A stretch of 64,000 nt of DNA from Streptomyces caniscabiei (GCF_014930365.1 NZ_JABXWI010000007.1:372001-436000); one strand, 5' to 3'. Positions 18,452-26,784 are shown, counted from the stretch's first letter. Notes: generated from the letters alone by a model not told the origin. Numbers and translations are program-made.

Positions 18452-18503
18452 GTGCGACGGCGGTCCGTCCCCTCCCCCGAGTAAGGACGGACCGCCGTCG
18501 CAC
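18452..18503 (+). terminator. 19-bp stem terminator after the DUF3017 gene
   Basis: GTGCGACGGCGGTCCGTCC (18452-18470) pairs perfectly with 18485-18503 across a 14-base loop. It ends the folD-DUF3017 transcript. Confidence 0.8.
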
Positions 18504-18842
18504 TCCACGTTCCTGCACGGCGAACACCCTGTTCAACACCTGTCAGGCCGCTGTGTCACGGAAGTGACCATTCCGCCAAGGTGTCCGCATCAGGCCACGG
18601 CGACGGCACCCGGACGTCATCCGGGCATGGCAGCACAACGCCGGAGCGCGGGCCCTTCCGCGCGCCCCCGTCGCGCTTCTCGCTTCGCCTCACACCTCGG
18701 CCCCCGTCACTCCACGCCCCTCCAGGACACCCAGGCGCACGCTCCGAACGCCACAGCTCCGACGCCCGTACTGGTGGGAACCGGCGCACCCACGACCGTC
18801 GTCACCTGCTCAGACCCGCCCGCGAGCCGAGGAGGCAGCCCG
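18504..18842. other. Region upstream of the short XRE gene
   Basis: The open frame here continues from the XRE gene but has poor codon bias and no start signal. The main visible element is the inverted repeat GTCAC-GGAA-GTGAC at 18555-18568. No promoter could be assigned. GAGGAGG stands just before the gene. Confidence 0.35.
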
Positions 18843-19337
18843 ATGAGCGCCTGGCAGCCGCTGCCGGACGAACTCCCCCCGGAGGTACAGCACTTCGTCG
18901 AACAGCTGCGCCTGCTGAAGGACCGCACGGGACTGAGTCTCGTCGCGCTCGGCGCGCGCACCGCGTACAGCAAGTCCTCCTGGCAGCGGTACCTCAACGG
19001 CACCCAGCCCCCGCCCCGGCAGGCGGTCGTGGCCCTGTGCCGGGTCGCCGGGGAGGACGCCGAACGGTTCGGCGCGCTCCGGGAACTGGCCCTACGGGCC
19101 TGGCCGCGCCCGGCCCCCCAGACGGTGCCGCCGACCCCGCCGTCCGACCCCGGCGCGGCGGGGGAGCGGGCGGAGAACGCGGCGGAGGCCTACGAGGACG
19201 ACCCCACGCTCCCCTGGTGGGACACCCCCGCCGACGAACCGGCCCCCCGCCCGCCCGGCCGTATCGCCCTGTACGCCGCCCTCGCCGTCCTGCTCCTCAT
19301 CGCCGCCGCGCTGATAGGGGCCGTCACGCTGTCGTGA
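18843..19337 (+). CDS. XRE-type HTH protein with C-terminal membrane helix
   Basis: The 164-residue product begins MSAWQPLPDELPPEVQHFVEQL and carries a lambda-repressor-type helix-turn-helix (GLSLVALGARTAYSKSSWQRYL, about 28-50). A Pro/Asp/Glu-rich linker leads to one terminal membrane helix (IALYAALAVLLLIAAALIGAV). A DNA-binding domain fixed to the membrane with no outer domain is unusual. The start has GAGGAGG 7 bases upstream. Its N-terminal 90 residues are clearly paralogous to the gene at 20405. Confidence 0.85.
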   Translation: MSAWQPLPDELPPEVQHFVEQLRLLKDRTGLSLVALGARTAYSKSSWQRYLNGTQPPPRQAVVALCRVAGEDAERFGALRELALRAWPRPAPQTVPPTPPSDPGAAGERAENAAEAYEDDPTLPWWDTPADEPAPRPPGRIALYAALAVLLLIAAALIGAVTLS

Positions 19338-19431
19338 CGACCCCCGTCGGCGGCCGGGGCGCCGCGGGCACCGTCGGCACACGCCGTCACCGTCGGCACA
19401 GGCCGTCACCGGACCGTGCCGGGCCGGCCCC

Positions 19432-19965
19432 TCAGCCGCGCCAGTCGTACGCGGCGACCTTCCACTTCGAGCCGATCCTGACGTAGTAGTCCCCGTCGAG
19501 GCGCTTGAAGTCCACCTCGTGCGCCAGGCCCGCGTACGTCACCCCGCCGTCGCCGGCCGGCCCGTCGAGGAAGCCGTCGGCCTGACCGAAGGTCTCCTTG
19601 CCGACGATGCCGTCGACGTCCTCCAGGTCTTCCTGGGCCTGCCAGTACTTGGTCGCCGAGCGGGTCTTCCAGCCGAAGACCCCGTCGATGTCCCACGCGG
19701 TGAAGGTGTGCAGAGTGCCGCTGGAGTCCTTCCACTTGGCGCCGTCGGCGTACAGGACGCTCTGCCACAGCCGTGTCGCGTTGCTCTTGGAGTGCGAGTT
19801 GACGGACAGCGTGCCCTCGTCGCCCCAGTCGTTGTACGCGGCACCGGAGCCGTCGACGACGTGCGACGCGGACGCCGCGGCGAGCGGAGCGGCGGTGCCG
19901 AGCGCGAGCCCGGCCGAGGCCGTCACGGCGACGGCCGCGAGCAGCAGCCTGGCCTTGAGTTGCAT
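19432..19965 (-). CDS. Secreted protein with peptidoglycan-binding-like repeats
   Basis: The 177-residue product has a signal peptide (MQLKARLLLAAVAVTASAGLALG, cut near 30-35). The mature part includes NATRLWQSVLYADG...DIDGVFGWKTRSATKYWQAQ and VDGIVGKETFGQADGF, which follow the pattern of PG_binding_1 domains (helix, DGxxGxxT, aromatic helix). The last 30 residues (YYVRIGSKWKVAAYDWRG) form a short strand-rich cap. It probably binds cell-wall polymer. It is transcribed toward, and lies between, the two paralogous membrane XRE regulators, whose control target it may be; that is inference only. Confidence 0.8.
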   Translation of the reverse strand: MQLKARLLLAAVAVTASAGLALGTAAPLAAASASHVVDGSGAAYNDWGDEGTLSVNSHSKSNATRLWQSVLYADGAKWKDSSGTLHTFTAWDIDGVFGWKTRSATKYWQAQEDLEDVDGIVGKETFGQADGFLDGPAGDGGVTYAGLAHEVDFKRLDGDYYVRIGSKWKVAAYDWRG

Positions 19966-20404
19966 GTGATCCCCCTGATCCCCGTTGACCTGTCGACGTT
20001 CACTGACGCACACGTTCCTCGACGGTGTGTACGAGGCGCACGAGCCCCTGTTCGACTCGGGTGACCGTGCCTGTGTGGTCGTTGTGTCGATGTGTTGACA
20101 AGTTCGAGGATGTGCGGCCGACCCGCTCGACACCAGGGCTAACGTGGGCATTTGGGATGAGCCGGGACGTCCCGTGCCTGGACCTGCGATTCCGCCCGGA
20201 AATCCGGGATGCCGGTGGGACACTGGACCACAGACCGTTGGGGGGCGTGCGACGGCGTGTGAGCAGGTCCGAAATGCTCCCGCGCGCCCCTTTTCGGGGA
20301 ACTGGCATCCCTGCCGGGCGCATCCCAGTGGGTAGGCCAGAACGGGACTTCGGAGAGGGTCCCGGGTCGTACGGAGAGACGTACGGGGGGAAGAGGGGGA
20401 AGTA
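19966..20404. other. Divergent region between the secreted protein and the DUF2690 regulator
   Basis: This 439-base stretch holds no supported gene. A TTGACA at 20095-20100 and a TAACGT at 20140-20145 are visible but their spacing (39 bases) does not make a promoter. The segment 20289-20300 (CCCCTTTTCGGG) is a small imperfect hairpin. GAGGGGGAAG directly precedes the gene at 20405. Confidence 0.35.
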
Positions 20405-21745
20405 ATGCCTCGTTGGAGGGCCTTGCCGGATGAACTCGATCCACAGGTCAGGGAGTTCGCGGGCCAGCTCCGCCGACTCGTCGACCGCGGTGGGCTGAGT
20501 GTCGCCGCGGTGGCCGACCGCACGGGCTACAGCAAGACGTCCTGGGAGCGGTATCTCAACGGCAGACTCCTCGCGCCGAAGGGCGCGATCGTCGCGTTGG
20601 CCGAGGTGACCGGTACCGATCCGGTCCACCTGACCACCATGTGGGAGCTGGCCGAACGTGCCTGGAGCCGTTCGGAGATGCGCCACGACATGACCATGGA
20701 AGCGATCCGCATCTCGCAGGCCCGCGCCGCCCTCGGCGAGACGGGCGGTCAGGCCACCGTCAAGGACGTCGGCGGCCGGAACGCCAGAGCGGGCCGCAGC
20801 GCCACCGCGACTCCGGGCGTGGCGGGCCCGGCGGGCGTCTCACCGACCGTCCCGGTGCAGCCGCGCTCCCCGAGCGATCGCATCCCGCGCGCGCCGTACG
20901 GGGGTGCGCACGCGCCGTCCACCTCGTCACCGTCCGCTCCCTCCGCCCCGTCCGTGTCCTCCTCCGCGCCGCCGTACGGCGGGGCCGGTGGGGCCGGGGC
21001 GGTCGCCGGGGGCGCGTCGCGCATCAGCTGGGGCGCCACGCCGTCGCAGCCGTCACCGTCGTCGGTCTCGTCGGGGGCAGCCCCGGGCTCCGCCTCGGTG
21101 TCGTCGGCTTCGTCGGGGGCGTCGTCCCGGGGCCAGGCCGGTGCCTCGGGTTCCGGTGGCGTCCGGGCCGGCGGTGACGCCTCGGCTCCCTCCGGTGTCT
21201 TCGGGCCGCCGCCCGGCGGTGGCGCCCGTTCCGACGAGGGTGACTCGCAGCCGAGGCGGCGCGTGACGATGTTCCTCGCCGGAGCCGTCGGCGGGCTCGT
21301 CGTGATCGCGGCGGCCTTCTTCCTCACCAACGGTGACGGCAAGGACCAGGCGGAGGGCAAGCCGCCGACCTCCCCGTCGACCTCGATCGGCGCGAACCCC
21401 GACCTCCCGGCCGGCGTGAAGTGCAGTGGCAAGGACTGCGCCGGCAAGGACCCCGAGACCATGGGGTGCATCGGCAACCTCGTCCGGACCACCGACGAGG
21501 CCACGATCGGCACGACCCGGGTCGAGGTCCGCTACAGCAAGGCCTGCCAGGCCGCCTGGGCGCGCATCACGGGTGCCACCCAGGGCGACGAGGTGCAGGT
21601 CACGGTCGGAAAGACCAAGCAGACCGCCGCCATCGAAGCCGCCGGCGACAACATCGCCTACACGCAGATGGTCGCCGTCAAGGACGCGGGCGAGGCCACG
21701 GCCTGCGCGACGCTGGCATCGGGACAGAAGGGCTGCACGGGGTAG
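20405..21745 (+). CDS. XRE-type HTH transmembrane protein with DUF2690 outer domain
   Basis: The 446-residue product has an N-terminal helix-turn-helix (GLSVAAVADRTGYSKTSWERYL, about 30-52) and a short helical follow-on (to about 110). A 170-residue Ser/Ala/Pro-rich linker leads to a membrane helix (VTMFLAGAVGGLVVIAAAFFL, near 288-310). The outer domain has the DUF2690 pattern with paired cysteines (GCIGNLVRTTDEATIG...VEVRYSKACQAAWARI). It looks like a one-component regulator that senses something outside and binds DNA inside. GGGGGAAG precedes the ATG. The related gene at 18843 lacks the outer domain. Confidence 0.88.
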   Translation: MPRWRALPDELDPQVREFAGQLRRLVDRGGLSVAAVADRTGYSKTSWERYLNGRLLAPKGAIVALAEVTGTDPVHLTTMWELAERAWSRSEMRHDMTMEAIRISQARAALGETGGQATVKDVGGRNARAGRSATATPGVAGPAGVSPTVPVQPRSPSDRIPRAPYGGAHAPSTSSPSAPSAPSVSSSAPPYGGAGGAGAVAGGASRISWGATPSQPSPSSVSSGAAPGSASVSSASSGASSRGQAGASGSGGVRAGGDASAPSGVFGPPPGGGARSDEGDSQPRRRVTMFLAGAVGGLVVIAAAFFLTNGDGKDQAEGKPPTSPSTSIGANPDLPAGVKCSGKDCAGKDPETMGCIGNLVRTTDEATIGTTRVEVRYSKACQAAWARITGATQGDEVQVTVGKTKQTAAIEAAGDNIAYTQMVAVKDAGEATACATLASGQKGCTG

Positions 21746-21870
21746 CGGACCGCGCGGGGGAGTGGGCCGGGTGGGGCGGCGAGCTGTGCGGGGTGGCGGC
21801 CGCCGGACGTGCGGAGGGCCGGCGGCGCGGAGCGTTTCCCGGGGCGCGCGCCGCGGGAAGACCTCCCACC

Positions 21871-21940
21871 CGCGCCCCGGAGGGAAACGCGCCCCCGGAG
21901 GGAAACGCGCCCCCGGAGGAAAGCGCGCCCCGGGAAGGGA
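21871..21940. repeat. Four tandem 17-18-bp repeats
   Basis: Units of the type CGCGCCCCCGGAGGGAAA begin at 21871, 21888, 21906 and 21924. The middle two differ at only two positions; the outer two are one base shorter. They could pair with the inverted copy about 21833-21850. Confidence 0.8.
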
Positions 21941-22191
21941 GCGTGCCGTGCGGGACCGGGGCACCCCGTCACGTTCGGTCATCACCCTTGCCGGAAAAGT
22001 AATCACGGCGTAAGTGGAATGCTCGACGAACTCCGGGGCAGGCGGAGAGTACCCCCACGGGAGTCCGGCCCGCCCGGGAGACGCGCACCGTCCTCCCGGC
22101 CCGGCACCCCCCCCACAGGCGGCCGCCTGGTCCCACCCCCCCCCGGACCGGCGGCCGCCTCTTTCGTGTCGGCCTCCCCGCGGCGCGATTT

Positions 22192-22205
22192 GTGGGGTGG
22201 GCCAC
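22192..22205 (+). promoter_or_regulatory. Possible Crp-type site upstream of mdh
   Basis: GTGGGGTGGGCCAC fits GTG-N6-GNCAC and sits in the inverted repeat TGTGG-N6-CCACA (22191-22206), about 50 bases before the putative -10 of mdh. The match is suggestive only, as for the one before sucC. Confidence 0.3.
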
Positions 22206-22240
22206 ACGAACCCCGGCCGTCCGGGATCCCGGATGCGCGA

Positions 22241-22275
22241 TAGCCTGACCACCGATCTCTCTTGACGCCAAGAGA
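22241..22275 (+). promoter_or_regulatory. mdh promoter with overlapping 18-bp palindrome
   Basis: TAGCCT at 22241-22246 is a good -10. The predicted start falls at about 22253, and TCTCTTG-ACGC-CAAGAGA (22258-22275), a perfect 7-bp inverted repeat, covers the first transcribed bases. A repressor bound there would block mdh. The -35 position (about 22218) is weak. I do not know the cognate regulator. Confidence 0.5.
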
Positions 22276-22339
22276 TCGATCATTTGTACGTCCCACGGGG
22301 CGGGGACGCCCCACCGCCAGCTGTCATACGGAGAACGCC

Positions 22340-23329
22340 ATGACCCGCACTCCCGTGAACGTCACCGTCACCGGCGCGGCCGGCCAGATCGGTTACGCCC
22401 TGCTCTTCCGCATCGCCTCCGGCCAGCTGCTCGGCGCGGACGTGCCGGTCAAGCTCCGCCTCCTGGAGATCACCCCGGCGCTCAAGGCCGCCGAGGGCAC
22501 CGCCATGGAACTCGACGACTGCGCCTTCCCGCTCCTGGCCGGCATCGACATCACGGACGACCCGAACGTGGCGTTCGACGGCGCCAACGTAGGCCTGCTC
22601 GTCGGCGCCCGCCCCCGCACCAAGGGCATGGAGCGCGGCGACCTGCTCGAGGCCAACGGCGGCATCTTCAAGCCGCAGGGCAAGGCCATCAACGACCACG
22701 CGGCGGACGACATCAAGGTCCTCGTCGTCGGCAACCCGGCCAACACCAACGCCCTCATCGCCCAGGCCGCCGCGCCGGACGTCCCGGCCGAGCGCTTCAC
22801 CGCGATGACCCGCCTGGACCACAACCGCGCGCTGACCCAGCTGTCGAAGAAGACGGGCGTCCCGGTCTCCGAGATCAAGAAGCTCACGATCTGGGGCAAC
22901 CACTCCGCGACCCAGTACCCGGACATCTTCCACGCCACGGTCGCCGGCAAGAACGCCGCCGAGGTCGTGGGCGACGAGAAGTGGCTCGCCGAGGACTTCA
23001 TCCCGACCGTCGCCAAGCGTGGCGCCGCGATCATCGAGGCCCGTGGCGCCTCGTCGGCCGCCTCCGCCGCCAACGCCGCCATCGACCACGTCTACACCTG
23101 GGTCAACGGCACCGCCGAGGGCGACTGGGCCTCCATGGGCATCCCGTCCGACGGTTCCTACGGTGTGGCCGAGGGCCTCATCTCCTCCTTCCCGGTCACC
23201 GTGAAGGACGGCAAGTACGAGATCGTCCAGGGCCTGGAGATCAACGAGTTCTCCCGCGCCCGGATCGACGCCTCGGTCCAGGAGCTGGCGGAGGAGCGCG
23301 AGGCGGTTCGCGCGCTCGGCCTCATCTGA
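22340..23329 (+). CDS. mdh: Malate dehydrogenase
   Basis: The 329-residue product oxidises malate to oxaloacetate with NAD in the TCA cycle. It has the Rossmann motif VTVTGAAGQIGYALLFRIASG, the substrate-binding region GARPRTKGMERGDLL, NPANTNALI, and the active-site IWGNHSATQYPD with its catalytic histidine. It belongs to the MDH group 2 type seen in actinobacteria. The ATG at 22340 follows GGAGAACG. The open frame extends back to 22262 but that part covers the promoter palindrome. Confidence 0.97.
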   Translation: MTRTPVNVTVTGAAGQIGYALLFRIASGQLLGADVPVKLRLLEITPALKAAEGTAMELDDCAFPLLAGIDITDDPNVAFDGANVGLLVGARPRTKGMERGDLLEANGGIFKPQGKAINDHAADDIKVLVVGNPANTNALIAQAAAPDVPAERFTAMTRLDHNRALTQLSKKTGVPVSEIKKLTIWGNHSATQYPDIFHATVAGKNAAEVVGDEKWLAEDFIPTVAKRGAAIIEARGASSAASAANAAIDHVYTWVNGTAEGDWASMGIPSDGSYGVAEGLISSFPVTVKDGKYEIVQGLEINEFSRARIDASVQELAEEREAVRALGLI

Positions 23330-23369
23330 GCAGCCCTCCCGGGGACGACCTCCCCTTAGCTCGCCCATG

Positions 23370-23405
23370 CAGGCCCTGTCCCGGTTTCAGCCAGGACGGG
23401 GCCTG
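23370..23405 (+). terminator. Terminator of mdh
   Basis: CAGGCCCTGTCC (23370-23381) pairs with GGACGGGGCCTG (23394-23405), one wobble pair. Confidence 0.65.
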
Positions 23406-23474
23406 TTCGGCGTGTTCGCCGCTATCGTCTGGCTACGCACGTCATGAGGAGCCGACGTCGGCAAGGGGGACGGG

Positions 23475-24290
23475 ATGACGCGCTGGGACCCGCACCAGGG
23501 GCGCTGGGTGGACGAGCCTTCCGGACGGGGCGGCAGCCCCTGGCCGCGCACGGTGGCCATCGTCGCACTGGCCGCGCTGCTCGGCGGCGGCATCGGATTC
23601 GGGGTGTGGTCCCTGTCCTGGGACGACGACCCGGCCCGTACGGCGGCCACGGACACCTCCGCCTCCACGCCTCCGCCCTCCGTCTCGGCGGCGGGCCCCG
23701 AGGACGGCGGGACCACCGCCCCGGCCACCCCGAAGCGGTCGGACACCGGGGACGAGGACGACGCGGGGGACGGCGGTACGGTCCAGGGCGCGGACGGGGG
23801 TGAGAAGGGGAGCGACGGCGCCCCCGGCTACGTACGCTCCGACGACCCGGCGGGCTTCACCGTCTACGTGCCCTCCGGCTGGGACCGGACCGCGAAGACG
23901 CCGGCGGGCAAACCCCCCGTCGTGACGTACGAGTCCCCGGACGGCAGCCGGATCCTCCAGCTCTTCCAGATCAGCGAGGGCAGCCCCGCCGAGTCCATGG
24001 ACCTGGCCGAGAACGAGAACTACGGCTTCGCCCGCCTCCCCGGCTACCGCGTCATCGACCGCGCCACCGCCGACGACGACAGCTTCGCCGAGGTCGTCTA
24101 CCGCTTCGACGGTGACGGCGATCTGGGCCCCCGTCAGGTCGTCGACCACCGCTTCCGCACGGCCGACGACCAGATCTACGGCGTCCGCCTCAGCGCCCCC
24201 GAGTCGACCCCGCTCGACACACTGCGCAAACCGGTCACCATGGCGGTCGACTCCCTGTGCCCGGCGGGAGCGACCTGCGTACAGGGGTGA
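23475..24290 (+). CDS. Membrane-anchored protein of unknown function
   Basis: The 271-residue product has a short cytoplasmic start (MTRWDPHQGRWVDEP), one membrane helix (TVAIVALAALLGGGIGFGVWSL, 26-47), an acidic Ser/Thr/Pro linker to about 115, and a folded outer domain (about 120-271) starting GYVRSDDPAGFTVYVPSGWDR. The outer domain resembles the folded part found behind membrane anchors and Ser/Thr kinases in Streptomyces, ending with two cysteines (CPAGATC). I cannot assign a role. It follows mdh with its own start at ATG 23475 behind GGGGGACGGG. Confidence 0.8.
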   Translation: MTRWDPHQGRWVDEPSGRGGSPWPRTVAIVALAALLGGGIGFGVWSLSWDDDPARTAATDTSASTPPPSVSAAGPEDGGTTAPATPKRSDTGDEDDAGDGGTVQGADGGEKGSDGAPGYVRSDDPAGFTVYVPSGWDRTAKTPAGKPPVVTYESPDGSRILQLFQISEGSPAESMDLAENENYGFARLPGYRVIDRATADDDSFAEVVYRFDGDGDLGPRQVVDHRFRTADDQIYGVRLSAPESTPLDTLRKPVTMAVDSLCPAGATCVQG

Positions 24291-24395
24291 GCACAGGGGC
24301 GGCCTTCCGGAACCCGAGCCCCCCTTACGAGTCCCCCGTACGCGCCCCCTGTCGTGACCCTCCACCTCCACCTCTCACCTTCACCGCGACCTGCT

Positions 24396-24809
24396 TCACC
24401 TGCTCCAAAGGTCGCGGAAGAACTCCCGGACGTCCACGACGAATGCCTCTGGGGCCTCCAGGGAGAGGAAGTGGCCCCCGCGGTCGAGTTCGGTCCACCG
24501 CACGATGTCGTGGTCCCGCTCGGCCCAGAGCCGGACCGCCACATCGTGCGCCGAGACCAGCACGGCGGTGGGTACCTTCGCGCCCCCACCGCCCGTCTCG
24601 CCCCAGGAACTCGCGGAGATCTCCTCGTAGTAGATCTGCGCGGCCGACGCGGCCGTGCCGGTGAACCAGTACAGCGAGACGTTGGTCAGCATGCGGTCCC
24701 GGTCGACGCTGTCCTCGGGGAGCCCGTCCTCGGGATCCGTGAGCTCCTTGAACTTCTCGACGATCCAGGCCAGTTGCCCCACGGGGGAGTCCGTGAGCCC
24801 GTACGCCTC
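24396..24809 (-). pseudogene. 5'-truncated epoxide hydrolase remnant
   Basis: The minus-strand frame encodes only the last part of an EHN-type alpha/beta-hydrolase: AYGLTDSPVGQLAWIVEKFKE, the MLTNVSLYWFTGTAASAAQIYYE block, KVPTAVLVSAHD and the catalytic His in DRGGHFLSLEAPE. Full-length relatives have about 380-400 residues; here the nucleophile elbow and N-terminal EHN domain are absent. Family resemblance begins at about 24806 and upstream codons look foreign. A GTG at 24833 could start a 145-residue fragment, but it would lack the catalytic nucleophile. See the adjoining WYL remnant. Confidence 0.7.
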
Positions 24810-25010
24810 GACGACGGCCGCTGTCTGCTGCACCTGGGCGCCGAGACCCCGCGCGACCTCGCCTGGATGATCACTTCGGTCGACACCGACTTCACCCTGG
24901 ACGCAGCGGCCTCCCCCGAACTCGCCGACGCCCTGCGCGCCCAGGCCGTCCGCTCGCTGGCGGCGGATCGCCCCCGGTTGGCCCTCCGCGGGAGTCGATC
25001 ACTAGTCTGA
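24801..25010 (+). pseudogene. 3' remnant of a WYL-domain regulator
   Basis: The plus-strand frame from GTA at 24801 reads VRLDDGRCLLHLGAETPRDL, then WMITSVDTDFTLDAAASPEL and ADALRAQAVRSLAADRP, ending at a TGA at 25008-25010. This is the pattern of the C-terminal WCX part of WYL-domain (YafY/PafC-type) regulators, and codon bias is strongly coding. The HTH and WYL core are missing. Its resemblance begins at the base where the divergent epoxide hydrolase resemblance ends, so one deletion appears to have removed the 5' parts of both. Confidence 0.6.
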
Positions 25011-25110
25011 GCGCCGGTAAAGCGCATATAAGCGGGTGGCCGGTTCTCGCGCACGCATCGCGGACCGGCCCCGGTACAACGGGGCTCACGAGTCCTACGG
25101 GGGAGCACAC

Positions 25111-25497
25111 ATGGGAGAGCAGCGCAGGCGGCTGCGGTCCAGCACGGTCGTACTCGGGGGGATGGGCGTCGTCGCGGCGGCCCTGACCTCCTGCGGTTCC
25201 GATCCGGACCGCCGCTGCGTGGACCGCGACAGCTACGACTACGCCAACGGCTACAAGATCATCGCCGACAAGAACTGCAACTCGGGCTCCAGCTCCTCGT
25301 CGTACGGCAAGAACCGCAAGAGCAACAGCAGCGGCAACCGCAGCCAGTCCGGCTCGGTCGACGCCGCCTGGTACTACGACGCGGACGTCAGCGGCGGCCG
25401 CGCCGACTACGGCACCTTCAGCCGCAGCGAGGCCGTCGACCGGGACGGCTTCGGCTGCTCGGGCGACGGTGACGGCTCCGGCTCCAGCGGCGGCTGA
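25111..25497 (+). CDS. Small lipoprotein paired with a YgiC-type enzyme
   Basis: The 128-residue product has a signal sequence with lipobox LTSC (Cys near residue 29), then RRCVDRDSYDYANGYKII and DKNC, a Ser/Asn/Gly-rich middle, and a C-terminal segment AWYYDADVSGGRADYGTFSR ending near DRDGFGC. The arrangement lipoprotein followed by a glutathionylspermidine-synthase-like gene recalls ygiB-ygiC of enterobacteria, though sequence similarity to YgiB (DUF1190) is only in general character. Start ATG 25111 follows GGGGGAGC. The next gene begins 21 bases after its stop. Confidence 0.75.
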   Translation: MGEQRRRLRSSTVVLGGMGVVAAALTSCGSDPDRRCVDRDSYDYANGYKIIADKNCNSGSSSSSYGKNRKSNSSGNRSQSGSVDAAWYYDADVSGGRADYGTFSRSEAVDRDGFGCSGDGDGSGSSGG

Positions 25498-25518
25498 GCC
25501 GGCGGACGAGGCAGCACC

Positions 25519-26703
25519 ATGGAACGCCGCACCATCGAACCCCGGCCTGGCTGGCAGGAGACCGTCGAGGAACAGGGGCTCATCTATCCCCTGACCCGCC
25601 ACCCCGACGGCTCCCTGCGCCCGTACTGGGACGAGAGCGCGTACTACGTCTTCTCGCTCCCCGAGGTCGAGGCGCTGGAGGAGGTCGTCGAGGAGCTGCA
25701 CGGGATGTGCCTGGCGGCGGCCGAACACATCGTGGCCGAGGACCGCTTCGCCGACCTCGGCATCACCGACCCGCGCCTCGTCGGCCTCGTCGCCGAGGCG
25801 TGGCGCCGACGGGACGAACTGCCGTCCCTCTACGGCCGCTTCGACCTCCGCTACGACGGGACCGGCCCCGCCAAGATGCTGGAGTACAACGCCGACACCC
25901 CGACCTCGCTCGTCGAGGCGGCCAGCCCCCAGTGGTTCTGGATGGAGCAACGCTTCCCGGGCGCCGACCAGTGGAACTCCCTCCACGAACGCCTCGTCGA
26001 CGCCTGGGGGAAGCAGGCTCCCCTCCTGCCGCCGGGCAGCCCCCTCTACTTCGCGCACTCCGCCGGCGACGAGCTCGGCGAGGACCTGATGACGGTCGCC
26101 TATCTGAAGGAGACCGCCGAACAGGCCGGACTCACCACCGACTGGATCTCCATGGAGGACATCGGCTGGGACCGCCTCTCCGAACGCTTCGTCGACAAGA
26201 AGCTCCGCTTCATCCGCAGCATCTTCAAGCTCTACCCCTGGGAGTGGCTCACCACCGACCGCTTCGCCTCCCATGTCCTCGCCACCCTCGACAACGGCGG
26301 CGGCACCGGGACCACGATGTGGATCGAACCCGCCTGGAAGATGCTCCTCAGCAACAAGGCCCTCCTCGCCGTCCTCTGGGAGCTGTTCCCCGGCCACCCC
26401 AACCTCCTCCCCGCCTATCTCGACGGCCCCCGCGAACTGGCCGCCACCACCGGCTACGTCGCCAAACCCCTCCTCGGCCGCGAGGGCGCCGGTGTCACCC
26501 TCCACGCCCCCGACACGGTCGTCGCGCTCCGCGAAGAACCCTGCTGCTACCAGGAGTTGGCCCCCCTCCCGGCCTTCGACGACAACCACGTCGTCCTCGG
26601 CGCCTGGGTCGTCGAGAACGAGTCCGCGGGGCTCGGTATCCGAGAGTCCTCGGGCCTGGTCACCGACGAGTACGCCCGCTTCCTCCCGCATGTGATCCTC
26701 TGA
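25519..26703 (+). CDS. Glutathionylspermidine synthase-like ATP-grasp protein
   Basis: The 394-residue product belongs to the GSP_synth (YgiC/YjfC) family of ATP-grasp ligases. Recognisable parts are YWDESAYYVFSLPEVEALE, RFDLRYDGTGPAKMLEYNADTPTSL (substrate and metal region), WEWLTTDRF and the C-terminal YVAKPLLGREGAGVTLH nucleotide region. Streptomyces does not make glutathione, so the true substrate is not glutathionylspermidine; an amine-peptide ligation is the general expectation. It lacks the amidase domain of E. coli Gss. Co-transcribed with the small lipoprotein gene. Confidence 0.88.
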   Translation: MERRTIEPRPGWQETVEEQGLIYPLTRHPDGSLRPYWDESAYYVFSLPEVEALEEVVEELHGMCLAAAEHIVAEDRFADLGITDPRLVGLVAEAWRRRDELPSLYGRFDLRYDGTGPAKMLEYNADTPTSLVEAASPQWFWMEQRFPGADQWNSLHERLVDAWGKQAPLLPPGSPLYFAHSAGDELGEDLMTVAYLKETAEQAGLTTDWISMEDIGWDRLSERFVDKKLRFIRSIFKLYPWEWLTTDRFASHVLATLDNGGGTGTTMWIEPAWKMLLSNKALLAVLWELFPGHPNLLPAYLDGPRELAATTGYVAKPLLGREGAGVTLHAPDTVVALREEPCCYQELAPLPAFDDNHVVLGAWVVENESAGLGIRESSGLVTDEYARFLPHVIL

Positions 26704-26778
26704 TGATCTTCTGACACGCCTGCCTTCTCCCGTCGTTCGAATGGTGGACGTCCCGGCCCGCCGCTCCGGACCGCCCGA

Positions 26779-26784
26779 TAGGGT
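26779..26784 (+). promoter_or_regulatory. -10 element of the glyA riboswitch transcript
   Basis: TAGGGT lies 6 bases before the first aptamer base. The -35 region about 26756-26761 is not close to consensus. Confidence 0.45.

Larger units (their letters stand above)
21746..22339. other. Gene-free region between the DUF2690 regulator and mdh
   Basis: 594 bases without a convincing gene. It contains the 18-bp repeats at 21871-21940 with a facing complementary segment (GCGTTTCCCGGGGCGCGC, about 21833-21850), so the whole can fold into a long hairpin that may end the upstream transcript. The palindromes AGGCGGCCGCCT (about 22111) and GCGGCCGCC (about 22151) follow. The mdh promoter region is at 22190-22280. 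Confidence 0.5.

Noticed and set aside
20095..20145. Promoter made of TTGACA and TAACGT
   Set aside because: The 39-base distance is far outside the working range.
24354..25010. 218-codon plus-strand gene
   Set aside because: Only its last 70 codons look like protein (WYL remnant); the rest is antisense to the epoxide hydrolase remnant.
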